NCBI GenBank assembly: GCA_016218095.1
Contig: JACREV010000232.1
Coordinates: 1 to 25,687 of the forward strand
Source of the DNA: Deltaproteobacteria bacterium
GTDB lineage: Bacteria > Desulfobacterota > GWC2-55-46
Length of the DNA: 25,687 nt
Reading direction: 5' to 3'
The notes beneath the pieces were generated by a model. The model worked only from the letters and a program-made list of their open reading frames with translations, searched no databases and was not told the DNA's origin. A program made the translations under genes and the position numbers. This document shows, one piece after another, positions 6,433 through 14,709 of this stretch (positions are counted from its first letter, which is position 1; each line of letters starts with the position of its first letter).

Positions 6433-7770
6433 CTATACCGCCTGCGCCGCCTCTCTTTCGAAGAACGAGCCCAGGTCCGTCGAGGTCGTCGCCGGGTTGA
6501 CGGTCGAGACTATCTCCTTGTCTGTAGCGGTGGAAAGGTCCAGCTCGTACGGGTTCTCGACGATGACGCCTTCGGAATCGTAGAGTATCTTTACGACCGG
6601 GCTCTCCTGCTTCTCGGCATTCAACTTCGTCACTATGCCGACCTCGTTCGTTGTGAGCCTTACCATCGTGCCCACGGGGTAGACGCCTATCATGTTGATG
6701 AAGGCCTTGAGCGTATCCGGGTTGAAGTGTCTCCCCGAGAAGTTGTTCATCACCTTTATCGCCTCGACCGGGCTGTGGGGCTGTTGGTAGACGCGGAGCG
6801 TAGTGAGCGCGTCGTAGGCGTCCGATATCGTTATGAGCTGGCTCAAGGGATGGAGCGATGATGTCGTCTGCGGATACCCCGAGTGGTCGTACTTTATGTG
6901 GTGCTCGTATATGAGCCTGCCGACAGTCTCGTCGAGCCCGTCCATGCGCTTGGCTATGTTCGAGCCGAGAAGCGGGTGCTCTTTTATCTTCTCCCATTCC
7001 TCGGAGGAAAGGCCGCCGGGCTTCCTGATGATGTTCTCGGCGACCCCGGTCTTGCCGACGTCGTGGAGGAGCGCCGCGACCCCGACCGCGTGGAGGTCGT
7101 CCTTGGGGAGCCCCATCGCCCTTCCGAGGGAGAGGGCCATGATGGAAACGTTGACCGAGTGGTTATAGAGATAGTTGTCGTAGTTCTTTATCATGGTGAG
7201 GCCGAGGATCGCGTTCTGGTCCGAGAAGACCGTCTCGGTTATCTCGTCGACTATGGTCTTGACCGGCTCGGACCTCGGTATCTTCCCCATCCTCACCTCG
7301 CCCATGACGTTCTTGACCACCTCAACGGCCCCGTTGTATATCTCGAGGACGTTCCTCTTGCCCATGGGCACGGACTTTAACGTTATGTGGGTCACGCCCT
7401 TTGCATGGAGCTCCCTCTGCAGTTCCTTGCCCTGAATAGGCTGGCCGGAGAGTATGTCGAAGACCGCCGAGAGCTCCTTTAATGTAGACCCTTTCTCGAA
7501 TATGATGGCGTCGATGTTCTTGTCCGCCATGTACTGGAGGATGTCGGGGTAGAGCTTGTCGCCGTCCTGTATCAAGGTGTCCTCGAACGTGAGGGTCTCG
7601 TGCAGGATGCCGATGGCGATGTTGCTCGTGGACCTGAGCTCTTCGGTTATGAGCTGGAAGGTCTTGTTCACGGGCGCGGCTATGGCCGGGTGCCCCGGCG
7701 GGTAGAGCTTCTTGCTCTTCAGCGCCGAGTTTATCGATTTGAGAATGAGTTCGCTTGCGTCACCGTTCAT
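6433..7770 (-). CDS. HD-GYP domain protein, probable cyclic-di-GMP phosphodiesterase
   Basis: HD-GYP proteins hydrolyse cyclic di-GMP, or act as cyclic-nucleotide-controlled scaffolds. The domain occupies residues about 190-360 with the expected metal ligands and motifs: YNHSVNVSIMALSLG (His204), LLHDVGKTG (His236, Asp237), KEHPLLGS (His265), YEHHIKYDHSGYP (His290, His291 and the GYP triad) and ISDAYDALTT. All catalytic positions appear intact, so enzymatic activity is plausible. The N-terminal 180 residues replace the usual receiver domain and carry KLYPPGHPAI, a motif shared with the upstream HEAT protein. A C-terminal beta-rich tail follows (VRLTTNEVGIVTKLN), as often seen in this subgroup. 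The start overlaps the HEAT stop by four bases (ATGA), so the two are co-translated. No membrane segment is visible. Confidence 0.93.
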   Translation of the reverse strand: MNGDASELILKSINSALKSKKLYPPGHPAIAAPVNKTFQLITEELRSTSNIAIGILHETLTFEDTLIQDGDKLYPDILQYMADKNIDAIIFEKGSTLKELSAVFDILSGQPIQGKELQRELHAKGVTHITLKSVPMGKRNVLEIYNGAVEVVKNVMGEVRMGKIPRSEPVKTIVDEITETVFSDQNAILGLTMIKNYDNYLYNHSVNVSIMALSLGRAMGLPKDDLHAVGVAALLHDVGKTGVAENIIRKPGGLSSEEWEKIKEHPLLGSNIAKRMDGLDETVGRLIYEHHIKYDHSGYPQTTSSLHPLSQLITISDAYDALTTLRVYQQPHSPVEAIKVMNNFSGRHFNPDTLKAFINMIGVYPVGTMVRLTTNEVGIVTKLNAEKQESPVVKILYDSEGVIVENPYELDLSTATDKEIVSTVNPATTSTDLGSFFEREAAQAV

Positions 7771-9368
7771 TTGCTTTTTTTCTCTCTTCCCTCAAGGATT
7801 CTTCTGCACGCGGTGTAAAGCTCGACCGAGGCGTCCTTGCAGGCCTCTTGAACGGCCTTGTACGCCTCCTCGGTGCCGATTGCGCCGAGCGATTGGGCGG
7901 CGAGTATCCGTACCTCCTCGTTCGACCTTTTACCGAACCAGACCTTCTTGAAGAGGAGCCTGGTCAGGTACGGCACCGCCTTTTCGCTCCCTATGTGCCC
8001 GAGCGCCCTTATGGCCTCCCTCTTCGGCTCGTGGATCTCGCCGAGAGTCTCCTTGCGGAGGGCTATCTCGCCGAGTATATCCACGACCGCCGGGTCTTTC
8101 AGGACCCCGAGCGAGATTATCGCCTGCGCCACTATGGAAGGGTTCTCCTCGCCGAGGGTCTTTATGAGTATCGCGGTCGCCCTCGGCCCGCCTATCTTGA
8201 CGAGGCTTTTAAGGACCTCTTTCTTTACCCTCGGCTCGTTATTCGAGTACGCCGCCTCTATCGCGTCAAGCGATTCCGGGTCCTTGAGCTCGCCGAGCAA
8301 CCCGACCATCTGCCTTACGACGTACCACTCCGGGTGGTTGAGCCTCTCCTCGATGAGCGGCCTTATGGGTCTTCCGAAGCGGATTATCAGATTGAAGAGG
8401 TTCCGCCTCGTCACCGCGTCCCCGGAGTCGATTATGGCGTCGAGGAGCGCCCTTGCCGCATCTTCCCCGGCAAATAGAAGGATGCTGTTGATCACCCCCC
8501 GGTGCCGCTCGTCCTTCAAGGCGAGCCTCTGCACCAGATAAATGATCATATCATGGTTGAGGAAAGACCTCAATCTCTCGGCGGCGAGCGTCCTTATGTC
8601 GTCGGCGAGCCTGGGGTGAGTGGAGAGGTGCTCGACGAAGACGAGGCACGCGGGGAATATCTCGTCGAGCCGCTTCTCCATGAGTATCGGCTCGGCCTTC
8701 TCCTTGAGCCTCACGGAGAGGTCCTGGTATTTGATGAAGTCCCTCTCGTTCCTTATGAGCGATACGAGGTCCGCGAAGGGTATCTCTTCGGCCTTCTCCT
8801 CTTCCTTGGGCGGCGGGGGCTTTTCCTCCTCCTGCGACTGGGACTCCCCGGGGGCCTCTTCCACCTTTTTCTTCTCCTCCGCGAGTTCCTTCCTCTCCTC
8901 CTCCTTTTTTTCTTCGAGCTCCCTTTTGATCTTGAGGAGGTCCTCGGGCCTTAAGGCGTTTATGAGTACGCCGGTGACGTCCTTGAGGGCGAAGACCGCC
9001 TCGGCGCCGCCCGCCTCAAGGAGGTCTTCGGGCTCGAGCTTTACGATCGAAAGGAAGACCTTGAGCTCCCCGACCGTGAGCCTCGGCGAGAAGGTTATCT
9101 CCTTTATGCGCCTGAAGAAGAGCTTCTTGGCGAGAGAGGCGACCTCGGCGCTGCCCGGCGCCACAGGGGTCTTGTTATCATAGAAACCCTTCTGGTCTAT
9201 CTTCCATTTTATCTCGCCCTGCGCCTCGAGCGACTTTCTAAACAGCAGATAACATTTCTCAACTGCGGCGTCTAGCTGAGGGTGCCCCTCAGGGTAGAAA
9301 TTATGCATCTTGACAGCCTTGTTGAGTTCAATTAGTATGTTCGTGTAGCTCGGGATTTCTATAGACAT
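7767..9368 (-). CDS. HEAT-repeat protein with YPxGHP N-terminal domain, partner of the HD-GYP protein
   Basis: The 533-residue product has three parts. Residues 1 to about 145 contain KMHNFYPEGHPQLDAAVEK, matching the N-terminal region of the HD-GYP protein. Residues about 147-200 form a charged Lys/Glu/Pro-rich linker. Residues about 300-520 are HEAT repeats, for example HPEWYVVRQMVGLLGELKDP, NNEPRVKKEVLKSLVKIGGP, NPSIVAQAIISLGVLKDPAV and NEEVRILAAQSLGAIGTEEA. It is the first gene of the operon. A shared N-terminal domain and overlapping reading frames suggest that the two proteins act together, with the HEAT solenoid as a binding platform for cyclic-di-GMP output; this is inference. No enzyme domain or membrane segment is visible. 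Confidence 0.88.
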   Translation of the reverse strand: MSIEIPSYTNILIELNKAVKMHNFYPEGHPQLDAAVEKCYLLFRKSLEAQGEIKWKIDQKGFYDNKTPVAPGSAEVASLAKKLFFRRIKEITFSPRLTVGELKVFLSIVKLEPEDLLEAGGAEAVFALKDVTGVLINALRPEDLLKIKRELEEKKEEERKELAEEKKKVEEAPGESQSQEEEKPPPPKEEEKAEEIPFADLVSLIRNERDFIKYQDLSVRLKEKAEPILMEKRLDEIFPACLVFVEHLSTHPRLADDIRTLAAERLRSFLNHDMIIYLVQRLALKDERHRGVINSILLFAGEDAARALLDAIIDSGDAVTRRNLFNLIIRFGRPIRPLIEERLNHPEWYVVRQMVGLLGELKDPESLDAIEAAYSNNEPRVKKEVLKSLVKIGGPRATAILIKTLGEENPSIVAQAIISLGVLKDPAVVDILGEIALRKETLGEIHEPKREAIRALGHIGSEKAVPYLTRLLFKKVWFGKRSNEEVRILAAQSLGAIGTEEAYKAVQEACKDASVELYTACRRILEGREKKSK

Positions 9369-9401
9369 ATCCGTATCTTTTCAATGGCTTTTATGAAACT
9401 C

Positions 9402-9429
9402 ATATTAGCAAAACTGGCATGATTGTCAA
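9402..9429 (-). promoter_or_regulatory. sigma-70 promoter of the HEAT/HD-GYP operon
   Basis: On the - strand a perfect TTGACA (9429-9424) is followed after 16 bp by TAATAT (9407-9402). Initiation near 9395 gives a leader of about 27 bases before the ATG at 9368. The site lies in the 88-bp gap divergent from radA. Confidence 0.65.
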
Positions 9430-9456
9430 TTGTAAACATCGTGTTTGACGGGCCCC

Positions 9457-10812
9457 ATGGCTAAGGCGAAGACATACTATTCCTGCCAGACCTGCGGCCA
9501 CGTCTCATACAAGTGGCTCGGCCGGTGCCCCGATTGTTCGGCCTGGAACACCTTTGTCGAGGAGGTCGAGGCCCCGGTCTCAAAGAGGGGCGCTACAGCG
9601 CCCTCCAGCTCCTCCCCCGAGCCTATCTCGAATTTAACCACCGAAAAGGAGTTCAGGGTAAGGACCCGCATCACGGAGCTCGACCGCGTCCTCGGCGGCG
9701 GCATGGTCCCCGGCTCGGCTATCCTCATAGGCGGCGACCCTGGAATAGGCAAATCCACGCTCCTCCTGCAGGCGATGGGGAGGCTCGCCGAAGCCGGAGT
9801 CAAGGTCCTCTACATCACAGGAGAGGAATCGATGAGGCAGATACGCCTCAGAGGCGAGAGGCTCGGGGCGATATCGGAAAACCTCCTCGTCTTCGCCGAG
9901 ACCTCCCTTGAAAAGATCATCGACACCATCTCCGGCATCAAGCCCGGCGTCCTCGTCATAGACTCGGTCCAGACCATATTCACCTCAGCCTTCGAGTCAT
10001 CTCCCGGGTCCGTAAGCCAGGTGCGGGAGACCTCCGCGAGGCTCATCTCGCACGCCAAGGCGCTGGAGATCCCGCTCTTCCTCGTGGGGCACGTGACAAA
10101 GGACGGCTCCATTGCCGGGCCGAAGGTCCTCGAACACATGGTCGACACCGTCCTCTACTTCGAGGGCGAAAGGGGCCACCCGTTCCGGATCTTGCGCGCC
10201 GTAAAGAACCGTTTCGGCTCGGTCATGGAGATAGGCGTATTCGAGATGAAGGACTCGGGCCTCATAGAGGTCACGAACCCCTCGGAGGTATTCCTCGCGG
10301 AGAGGCCCTCGGACTCGTCCGGCTCCGCCGTGGTATCGAGCCTCGAGGGGACGCGGACGATACTCGTCGAGGTCCAGTCGCTCGTCTGCCCGACGCTCTT
10401 CGGGGTGCCCCGGAGGACGGTCGTGGGCGTAGACCACAACAAGGTCATGCTGCTTGCCGCGGTACTTGAGAAGAAGGCCGGGGTCTCGCTCGCCAACCAC
10501 GACATCTTCGTAAAGGTCGCGGGCGGCATAAGGCTCGATGAGCCGGCGATAGACTTAGGGATACTCGCCTCTCTCGCCTCGAACTTCCTCGACAAACCCA
10601 TCGAACCCAAGACGGTCATATTCGGAGAGGTCGGGCTCGCCGGGGAGGTGAGGGCGATAAGCCAGGTCGAGCAGAGGGTCCGGGAGGCCGAGAAGCTCGG
10701 GTTCAGGCGGTGCGTGCTGCCCAAGGACAACCTGAAGCATTTGAAGAAAGCAGGGTCGATGCGCCTTGAAGGGGTCGCCACGATAAAGGAAGCAATTGAA
10801 AAGTTCTTTTAG
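9457..10812 (+). CDS. radA: DNA repair protein RadA
   Basis: RadA (Sms) is a RecA-like hexameric helicase that promotes branch migration during recombinational repair. The 451-residue product has every expected part: an N-terminal zinc finger (CQTCG and CPDC, cysteines 10, 13, 24 and 27), Walker A GGDPGIGKST (92-101), Walker B LVIDSVQT, the RadA-specific motif KNRFG (250-254), and a C-terminal Lon-protease-like domain (GGIRLDEPAIDLGILASLAS, FGEVGLAGEVRAI). I prefer the ATG at 9457 (MAKAKTYYSC, the usual RadA opening) over an in-frame TTG at 9445. It appears to be monocistronic, divergent from the HEAT/HD-GYP operon. Confidence 0.97.
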   Translation: MAKAKTYYSCQTCGHVSYKWLGRCPDCSAWNTFVEEVEAPVSKRGATAPSSSSPEPISNLTTEKEFRVRTRITELDRVLGGGMVPGSAILIGGDPGIGKSTLLLQAMGRLAEAGVKVLYITGEESMRQIRLRGERLGAISENLLVFAETSLEKIIDTISGIKPGVLVIDSVQTIFTSAFESSPGSVSQVRETSARLISHAKALEIPLFLVGHVTKDGSIAGPKVLEHMVDTVLYFEGERGHPFRILRAVKNRFGSVMEIGVFEMKDSGLIEVTNPSEVFLAERPSDSSGSAVVSSLEGTRTILVEVQSLVCPTLFGVPRRTVVGVDHNKVMLLAAVLEKKAGVSLANHDIFVKVAGGIRLDEPAIDLGILASLASNFLDKPIEPKTVIFGEVGLAGEVRAISQVEQRVREAEKLGFRRCVLPKDNLKHLKKAGSMRLEGVATIKEAIEKFF

Positions 10813-10865
10813 GCCCGGTCTTAAGGCAGTGTCCTAAATACCCTATAGATAAGGGACTTTCGTTT

Positions 10866-10874
10866 TGATATAAT
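10866..10874 (+). promoter_or_regulatory. extended -10 promoter before the hydrolase-regulator genes
   Basis: TGATATAAT at 10866-10874 is a perfect extended -10 element (TGn-TATAAT). No convincing -35 box lies at the proper distance, which is usual for this promoter class. Initiation near 10881 rules out the upstream TTG at 10875 as the start of the next gene and supports TTG 10941 or GTG 10944. Confidence 0.6.
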
Positions 10875-10940
10875 TTGTTTACAGGCCCCCGATCTCGGGA
10901 GGGGCGTCCGTTGTTTTATTCCTCGTCGGAGGCCGTATCG

Positions 10941-12482
10941 TTGGTGATAAAGACCGGCGCATCCAAGGTAAGGGGCTTTATCATTGCCCTGTTTTTCCTC
11001 TCCAGCATCGTTTTTTCCGGCAAGGCCCTCGCCTCGGAAAGGCCTTTTTATACCGACCTGGGGCAGATGAATTACGCCCGCTTCCTCATGCACGGGGGCG
11101 GGTACAGGGCGGCGGCAAGGGAGTTCGCGAGGGTCATAGAGTCTTTCCCCGGAAGCCCCTTTCTCGTCGAGGCCCAGTTCGGCCTCTCTGAGGCCTATTA
11201 CATGGCCGGGCTTTATGACAAGGCCGAGGTCCAGTACAGGCAATTCGTCAGGAACTTCGGGGACAGCCCTTTTGCGGGCAGAGCCCGCGTAAGGCTCGAC
11301 GAGCTCGGTTGGATGCGCATCAAGCGCCTCCCCGTCGTTCCTCTTCCGGAAGTGGTTTTAAAACCTGCCAAGGGGCTCAAGGCCGTGCAGGTCATGCTCT
11401 TCGAGGGGAGGACCCTTGAGGAGGTCGAAGGGGAGATCGAGGGTCTCAAGGCCGCCGGGGTCGACACCATAATCCTCCGCGTCTTTCATAACAGCGGGGA
11501 CAGGTTCTACCGGTCCGCCGCCCCGAGGGAGAAAAGGGGCGTATACTTCAATACCTCTTCGGCCCCGGTCGTCGACGACATGCTCTCCGGGATACTCTCG
11601 GCGGCTCACAGGCACGGGATCAAGGTATTCGCGTGGATGACGACGAGGTACGCCGACTACGGGGTCGAGGGTGACGAAGACCTGGCGTGCAGGGGCTACG
11701 ACATCCGCTCAAGGGGTTTCGTAAGGTGCAAGGGGCTCGACCTCTTCAACGACAGGGCGGTCGAGAGGCTCGAGCGCATCTACGCCGACCTCGCCGAATA
11801 CGAGATAGACGGGGTGCTCTTCCAGGACGACCTGGTACTAAGGCACAACGAGGGCTTCGGAGCTCGCATGGAGGCGCTTTTTAAAAAGGAGACAGGGGTG
11901 GAGATGGACCCCGAGTCGCTGTATCTCCGGACGGACGGCCAGTCCGTACATTATACGGAACTATTCTGGAAGTGGGCCTCGTGGAAGAACCGGCGGCTCC
12001 TCGACATAGCCGGGAGGCTTAAAGGGGTCGTGGCGAAGAAGAGGCCGGAGGCCAGGTTCGCCATAAACCTCATGTACGAGTCGGTCACCAACGCCCCTTA
12101 CGCCCTAGCGTGGCTCTCGCAGGACTTCTCCGAGGCGGCGCGGAGAGACTTCGACTACTACTCCATCATGGCCTACCACAGGCAGATGGGGACGGAGCTG
12201 AAAAGGGACCCGGAAGAGATACGGGGGATGATAGAGCGGATGGTCGTGGACGCCTCCGCCTCAGTCGGAGCGGAGAAGGTCCTCATCAAGGTGCAGACCA
12301 TAGACTGGTCCTCGGGCGAGGCTCTGCCAGACGACGAGGTAGCCGGGATACTTAAGAGCGTAATGGCGAAGGAGCGCGTCTCACTTGCCGTCGTTCCCTA
12401 CAGGAAGGACCTGCCGCTCAAGGAGCTTGCCGGGGGCGGGAGCGCTTCCGCGGCGGCTACATTTAAAGAGGAAGGCATATGA
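10941..12482 (+). CDS. secreted TPR protein with PgaB C-terminal-like (GHL13) glycoside hydrolase domain
   Basis: The product opens with a Sec signal peptide (hydrophobic FIIALFFLSSIVF, probable cleavage after GKALA). Residues about 45-120 form two TPR-type repeats (YRAAAREFARVIESFPGSPF and YDKAEVQYRQFVRNFGDSPF). The rest matches the GHL13 domain of PgaB, which in that family cleaves partly deacetylated poly-N-acetylglucosamine: TIILRVFHN, HRHGIKVFAWMTTRYADYG, IDGVLFQDDLVLRHNEGFG and FDYYSIMAYHRQMG. The acidic pair in FQDD is the likely active-site motif. The N-terminal deacetylase domain of full PgaB is absent and no pgaACD genes are nearby, so substrate is uncertain. GGAGG at 10928-10932 lies eight bases before TTG 10941. 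The stop overlaps the next start (ATGA, 12479-12482). Confidence 0.82.
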   Translation: MVIKTGASKVRGFIIALFFLSSIVFSGKALASERPFYTDLGQMNYARFLMHGGGYRAAAREFARVIESFPGSPFLVEAQFGLSEAYYMAGLYDKAEVQYRQFVRNFGDSPFAGRARVRLDELGWMRIKRLPVVPLPEVVLKPAKGLKAVQVMLFEGRTLEEVEGEIEGLKAAGVDTIILRVFHNSGDRFYRSAAPREKRGVYFNTSSAPVVDDMLSGILSAAHRHGIKVFAWMTTRYADYGVEGDEDLACRGYDIRSRGFVRCKGLDLFNDRAVERLERIYADLAEYEIDGVLFQDDLVLRHNEGFGARMEALFKKETGVEMDPESLYLRTDGQSVHYTELFWKWASWKNRRLLDIAGRLKGVVAKKRPEARFAINLMYESVTNAPYALAWLSQDFSEAARRDFDYYSIMAYHRQMGTELKRDPEEIRGMIERMVVDASASVGAEKVLIKVQTIDWSSGEALPDDEVAGILKSVMAKERVSLAVVPYRKDLPLKELAGGGSASAAATFKEEGI

Positions 12483-13192
12483 CGATATTGATGGACAAGG
12501 ACTCTATCTGCTCGCTCTGCAGGTGCCACATCAGGGAGAACACGATCTTCACCGGCCTGAACGACGCCCAGCTCGACGCCTTCAAGGACGTCGTAATCAT
12601 CTCCTCGTATAAAAAGAGGGAGGTAGTCTACCTCGACGGCGACGAGTGCTCGGGCCTCTACATCATAAGGACCGGGAGGCTCAAGCTCGTAAGGTCTTCA
12701 TCCACCGGCAAGGAGCAGATAATCAACATCTTGAACCCCGGCGACCTTTTGGGCTTCGAGGTCTTCTACGAGGGGAGGACCTACAGGAACACGGCCGTCG
12801 CCATGGAGGACTCGGAGCTCTGCTACATAGAGAAGAACGCGTTCTTCAAGATACTCGAGAGGGAGCCGGACATATCGAAGAAGCTCATCATCTCGCTGGG
12901 GAAGGAACTGAACCACGCCTACGAGAGGATAGGGAACCTCGGCCTCCTTAACGCCAAGGAGAAGCTCGGCCATCTCCTCTATACGCTCGCGAACGAGTAC
13001 GGCGTCAAGGCCGACGGGGGGGTGACGCTCAACCTCACGCTCTCGAGGCTTGAGATAGCGGAGCTCCTCGGCATAACGCAGGAGACCTCCATCAGGCTCC
13101 TTAAGTCCTTCAAGGAAGACGGCATACTGGAAATAAGGAGAAAAGAGATACTCATAAAGTCCATGTCCAGGCTGAAGGAATTCTCCGAGTAA
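12479..13192 (+). CDS. Crp/Fnr family transcriptional regulator with N-terminal cysteine cluster
   Basis: The 237-residue product has a cyclic-nucleotide-binding-type beta-barrel (residues about 25-125: VVYLDGDECSGLYIIRTGRL, LNPGDLLGFEVFYEG), a dimerisation helix, and a C-terminal winged helix (LSRLEIAELLGITQETSIRLLKSF). The N-terminus carries CSLCRCH (Cys11, Cys14, Cys16), with further cysteines near residues 57 and 115. This recalls the cysteine placement of Fnr, where an iron-sulfur cluster senses oxygen, but the spacing is not the canonical C-x2-C-x5-C, so the ligand is unclear. AGGAAGG lies just before the ATG. The start overlaps the hydrolase stop, so the hydrolase and regulator are co-transcribed and the regulator may control this operon. 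Confidence 0.92.
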   Translation: MTILMDKDSICSLCRCHIRENTIFTGLNDAQLDAFKDVVIISSYKKREVVYLDGDECSGLYIIRTGRLKLVRSSSTGKEQIINILNPGDLLGFEVFYEGRTYRNTAVAMEDSELCYIEKNAFFKILEREPDISKKLIISLGKELNHAYERIGNLGLLNAKEKLGHLLYTLANEYGVKADGGVTLNLTLSRLEIAELLGITQETSIRLLKSFKEDGILEIRRKEILIKSMSRLKEFSE

Positions 13193-13227
13193 CCGGGCGC
13201 ATACGCCCTAAGGACCGCCTCACCCAA

Positions 13228-14649
13228 ATGGCATTTTCCATCCGAACAAGACTGACCTTCTGGTACGTCACCCTCCTGACCGTGAGCCTCATAGGCTTCG
13301 GCGCGGCATTCTCGTATTCGCTCCTCAAGATATACATGTACAGGACCGACAACCAGATAAGCTCGGTCGCGAACATGATGGTCCATACGGTCGTAAAACC
13401 GTCCGGGCAGATGTTCCTCCCCAGGGACTTCGATATCATATTGGAGAGGTTCTTCGGCATAAGGACCGCCGGGAACTACATACAGGTCCTCGACCCTCTC
13501 GGGCAGACCGTGGCGAGGTCTTCGAACCTCGAAGGCATGAGGCTCCCCATCACGAGGGACACCTACCACGCGGCCGTAAACGGCGCGACGACCTTCGAGA
13601 TAATCCAGAATATAGGCAAGTACCCCGTAAGGGTCGTCACAAAGCCGATATTCGTCCCTGAGAAGGGGCTCGTGGCTATAGTCCAGGTGGGTTCCTCGCT
13701 CGAGGGGATAGACGAGGTCTTCCATTCGCTCGCCTACATCTTCATGCTGGGGGCCGCGGCCTCCGTCATCATTGCGAGCGCCGTCGGCTGGTTCCTCGCG
13801 AAAAAGGCTCTGAAGCCGGTCTCCGAGATAACGAAGCTCGCGCGCAAGATCGAGGCCGAGAACCTGAACGAGCGGATAACCATCGAGGTCCCGAAGGACG
13901 AGATCGGCCAGCTCGCTTCCACCATAAACGAGATGATAGCGAGGCTTGAGAAGTCGTTCAAGCAGATAAAGCAGTTCACGGGCGACGCCTCCCACGAGCT
14001 CAAGACCCCGCTTACGATATTGAAGGGCGAGATGGAGATAGCGCTCAGGTCAAAGGACGACATAGGGGCGATGCGCGAGGCATTGAGGTCCAGCCTCGAG
14101 GAGATAGACAGGATGAACTACATCGTCAGGAACCTCCTCGACCTCGCGAAGATGGACGTGGAGAAGGAGTCGCTCCCGAAGGAGAGCGTCGACCTCGACA
14201 AGCTCCTGAAAGAGCGGCTCGAGCACTTTAGGCGCCTTGCCCTTGACAGCGGTATTGAGATGTATATCCTCAAGAGTATACCCTTGATCGTCCGCGGGGA
14301 CAGGGTGAGGATAAGCCAGCTGCTATCCAACCTCATCGACAACGCGATAAAGTACACGCCGAGCGGCGGCACGGTCGAGCTCTCGCTCTTCGAGGAGGGC
14401 GCTCAGGCGGCCTTCAGGGTAAGGGACACCGGCGTCGGGATATCCAAGGAGGACGCGCCGTACATATTCGACAGGTTCTACAGGGTGGACAAGGCGCGCT
14501 CCAGGGACGTCGGCGGGGCCGGGCTCGGCCTTTCCATATGCAAGGGGATAGCCGAGGCGCACGGCGGGACGCTTGAAGTAGCGAGCGTCCCAGGCAGGGG
14601 CTCGACCTTCACGGCCAGGCTCCCGCTCGCCGCGGCGCCGGCCGCCTGA
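13228..14649 (+). CDS. membrane sensor histidine kinase (CusS/BaeS-like)
   Basis: The 473-residue product is a typical two-transmembrane sensor kinase. Transmembrane segment 1 lies at about residues 10-32 and segment 2 at about 168-190, enclosing a 135-residue periplasmic sensor. A HAMP domain follows, then the H-box FTGDASHELKTPLTILKGEM, N-box LLSNLIDNAIKYTPSGGTV, G1 DTGVGI, F-box YIFDRFYRVD and G2 GGAGLGLSICKGIAEAHGG. All catalytic motifs are intact. No response regulator gene is adjacent, so it is an orphan kinase within this window. It starts 36 bp after the Crp/Fnr gene in the same direction and may be part of that operon. A short GGGCG/CGCCC hairpin sits in the gap. The signal is unknown; the CusS likeness is of general architecture only. 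Confidence 0.93.
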   Translation: MAFSIRTRLTFWYVTLLTVSLIGFGAAFSYSLLKIYMYRTDNQISSVANMMVHTVVKPSGQMFLPRDFDIILERFFGIRTAGNYIQVLDPLGQTVARSSNLEGMRLPITRDTYHAAVNGATTFEIIQNIGKYPVRVVTKPIFVPEKGLVAIVQVGSSLEGIDEVFHSLAYIFMLGAAASVIIASAVGWFLAKKALKPVSEITKLARKIEAENLNERITIEVPKDEIGQLASTINEMIARLEKSFKQIKQFTGDASHELKTPLTILKGEMEIALRSKDDIGAMREALRSSLEEIDRMNYIVRNLLDLAKMDVEKESLPKESVDLDKLLKERLEHFRRLALDSGIEMYILKSIPLIVRGDRVRISQLLSNLIDNAIKYTPSGGTVELSLFEEGAQAAFRVRDTGVGISKEDAPYIFDRFYRVDKARSRDVGGAGLGLSICKGIAEAHGGTLEVASVPGRGSTFTARLPLAAAPAA

Positions 14650-14709
14650 TCCCTTTGAAATGAGATATAATCATCGCGGCGCTTGCTGGCGTGATATATG
14701 CGAATAGAT

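Noticed and set aside
7755..8477. 240-codon + strand frame opposite the HEAT gene
   Set aside because: Antisense to a gene with clear HEAT repeats; low-complexity Arg/Leu/Glu composition.
12979..13995. 338-codon - strand frame opposite the Crp/Fnr and kinase genes
   Set aside because: It is antisense to two clearly coding genes, Arg/Gly/Leu-rich in the manner of shadow frames, and has no family features.
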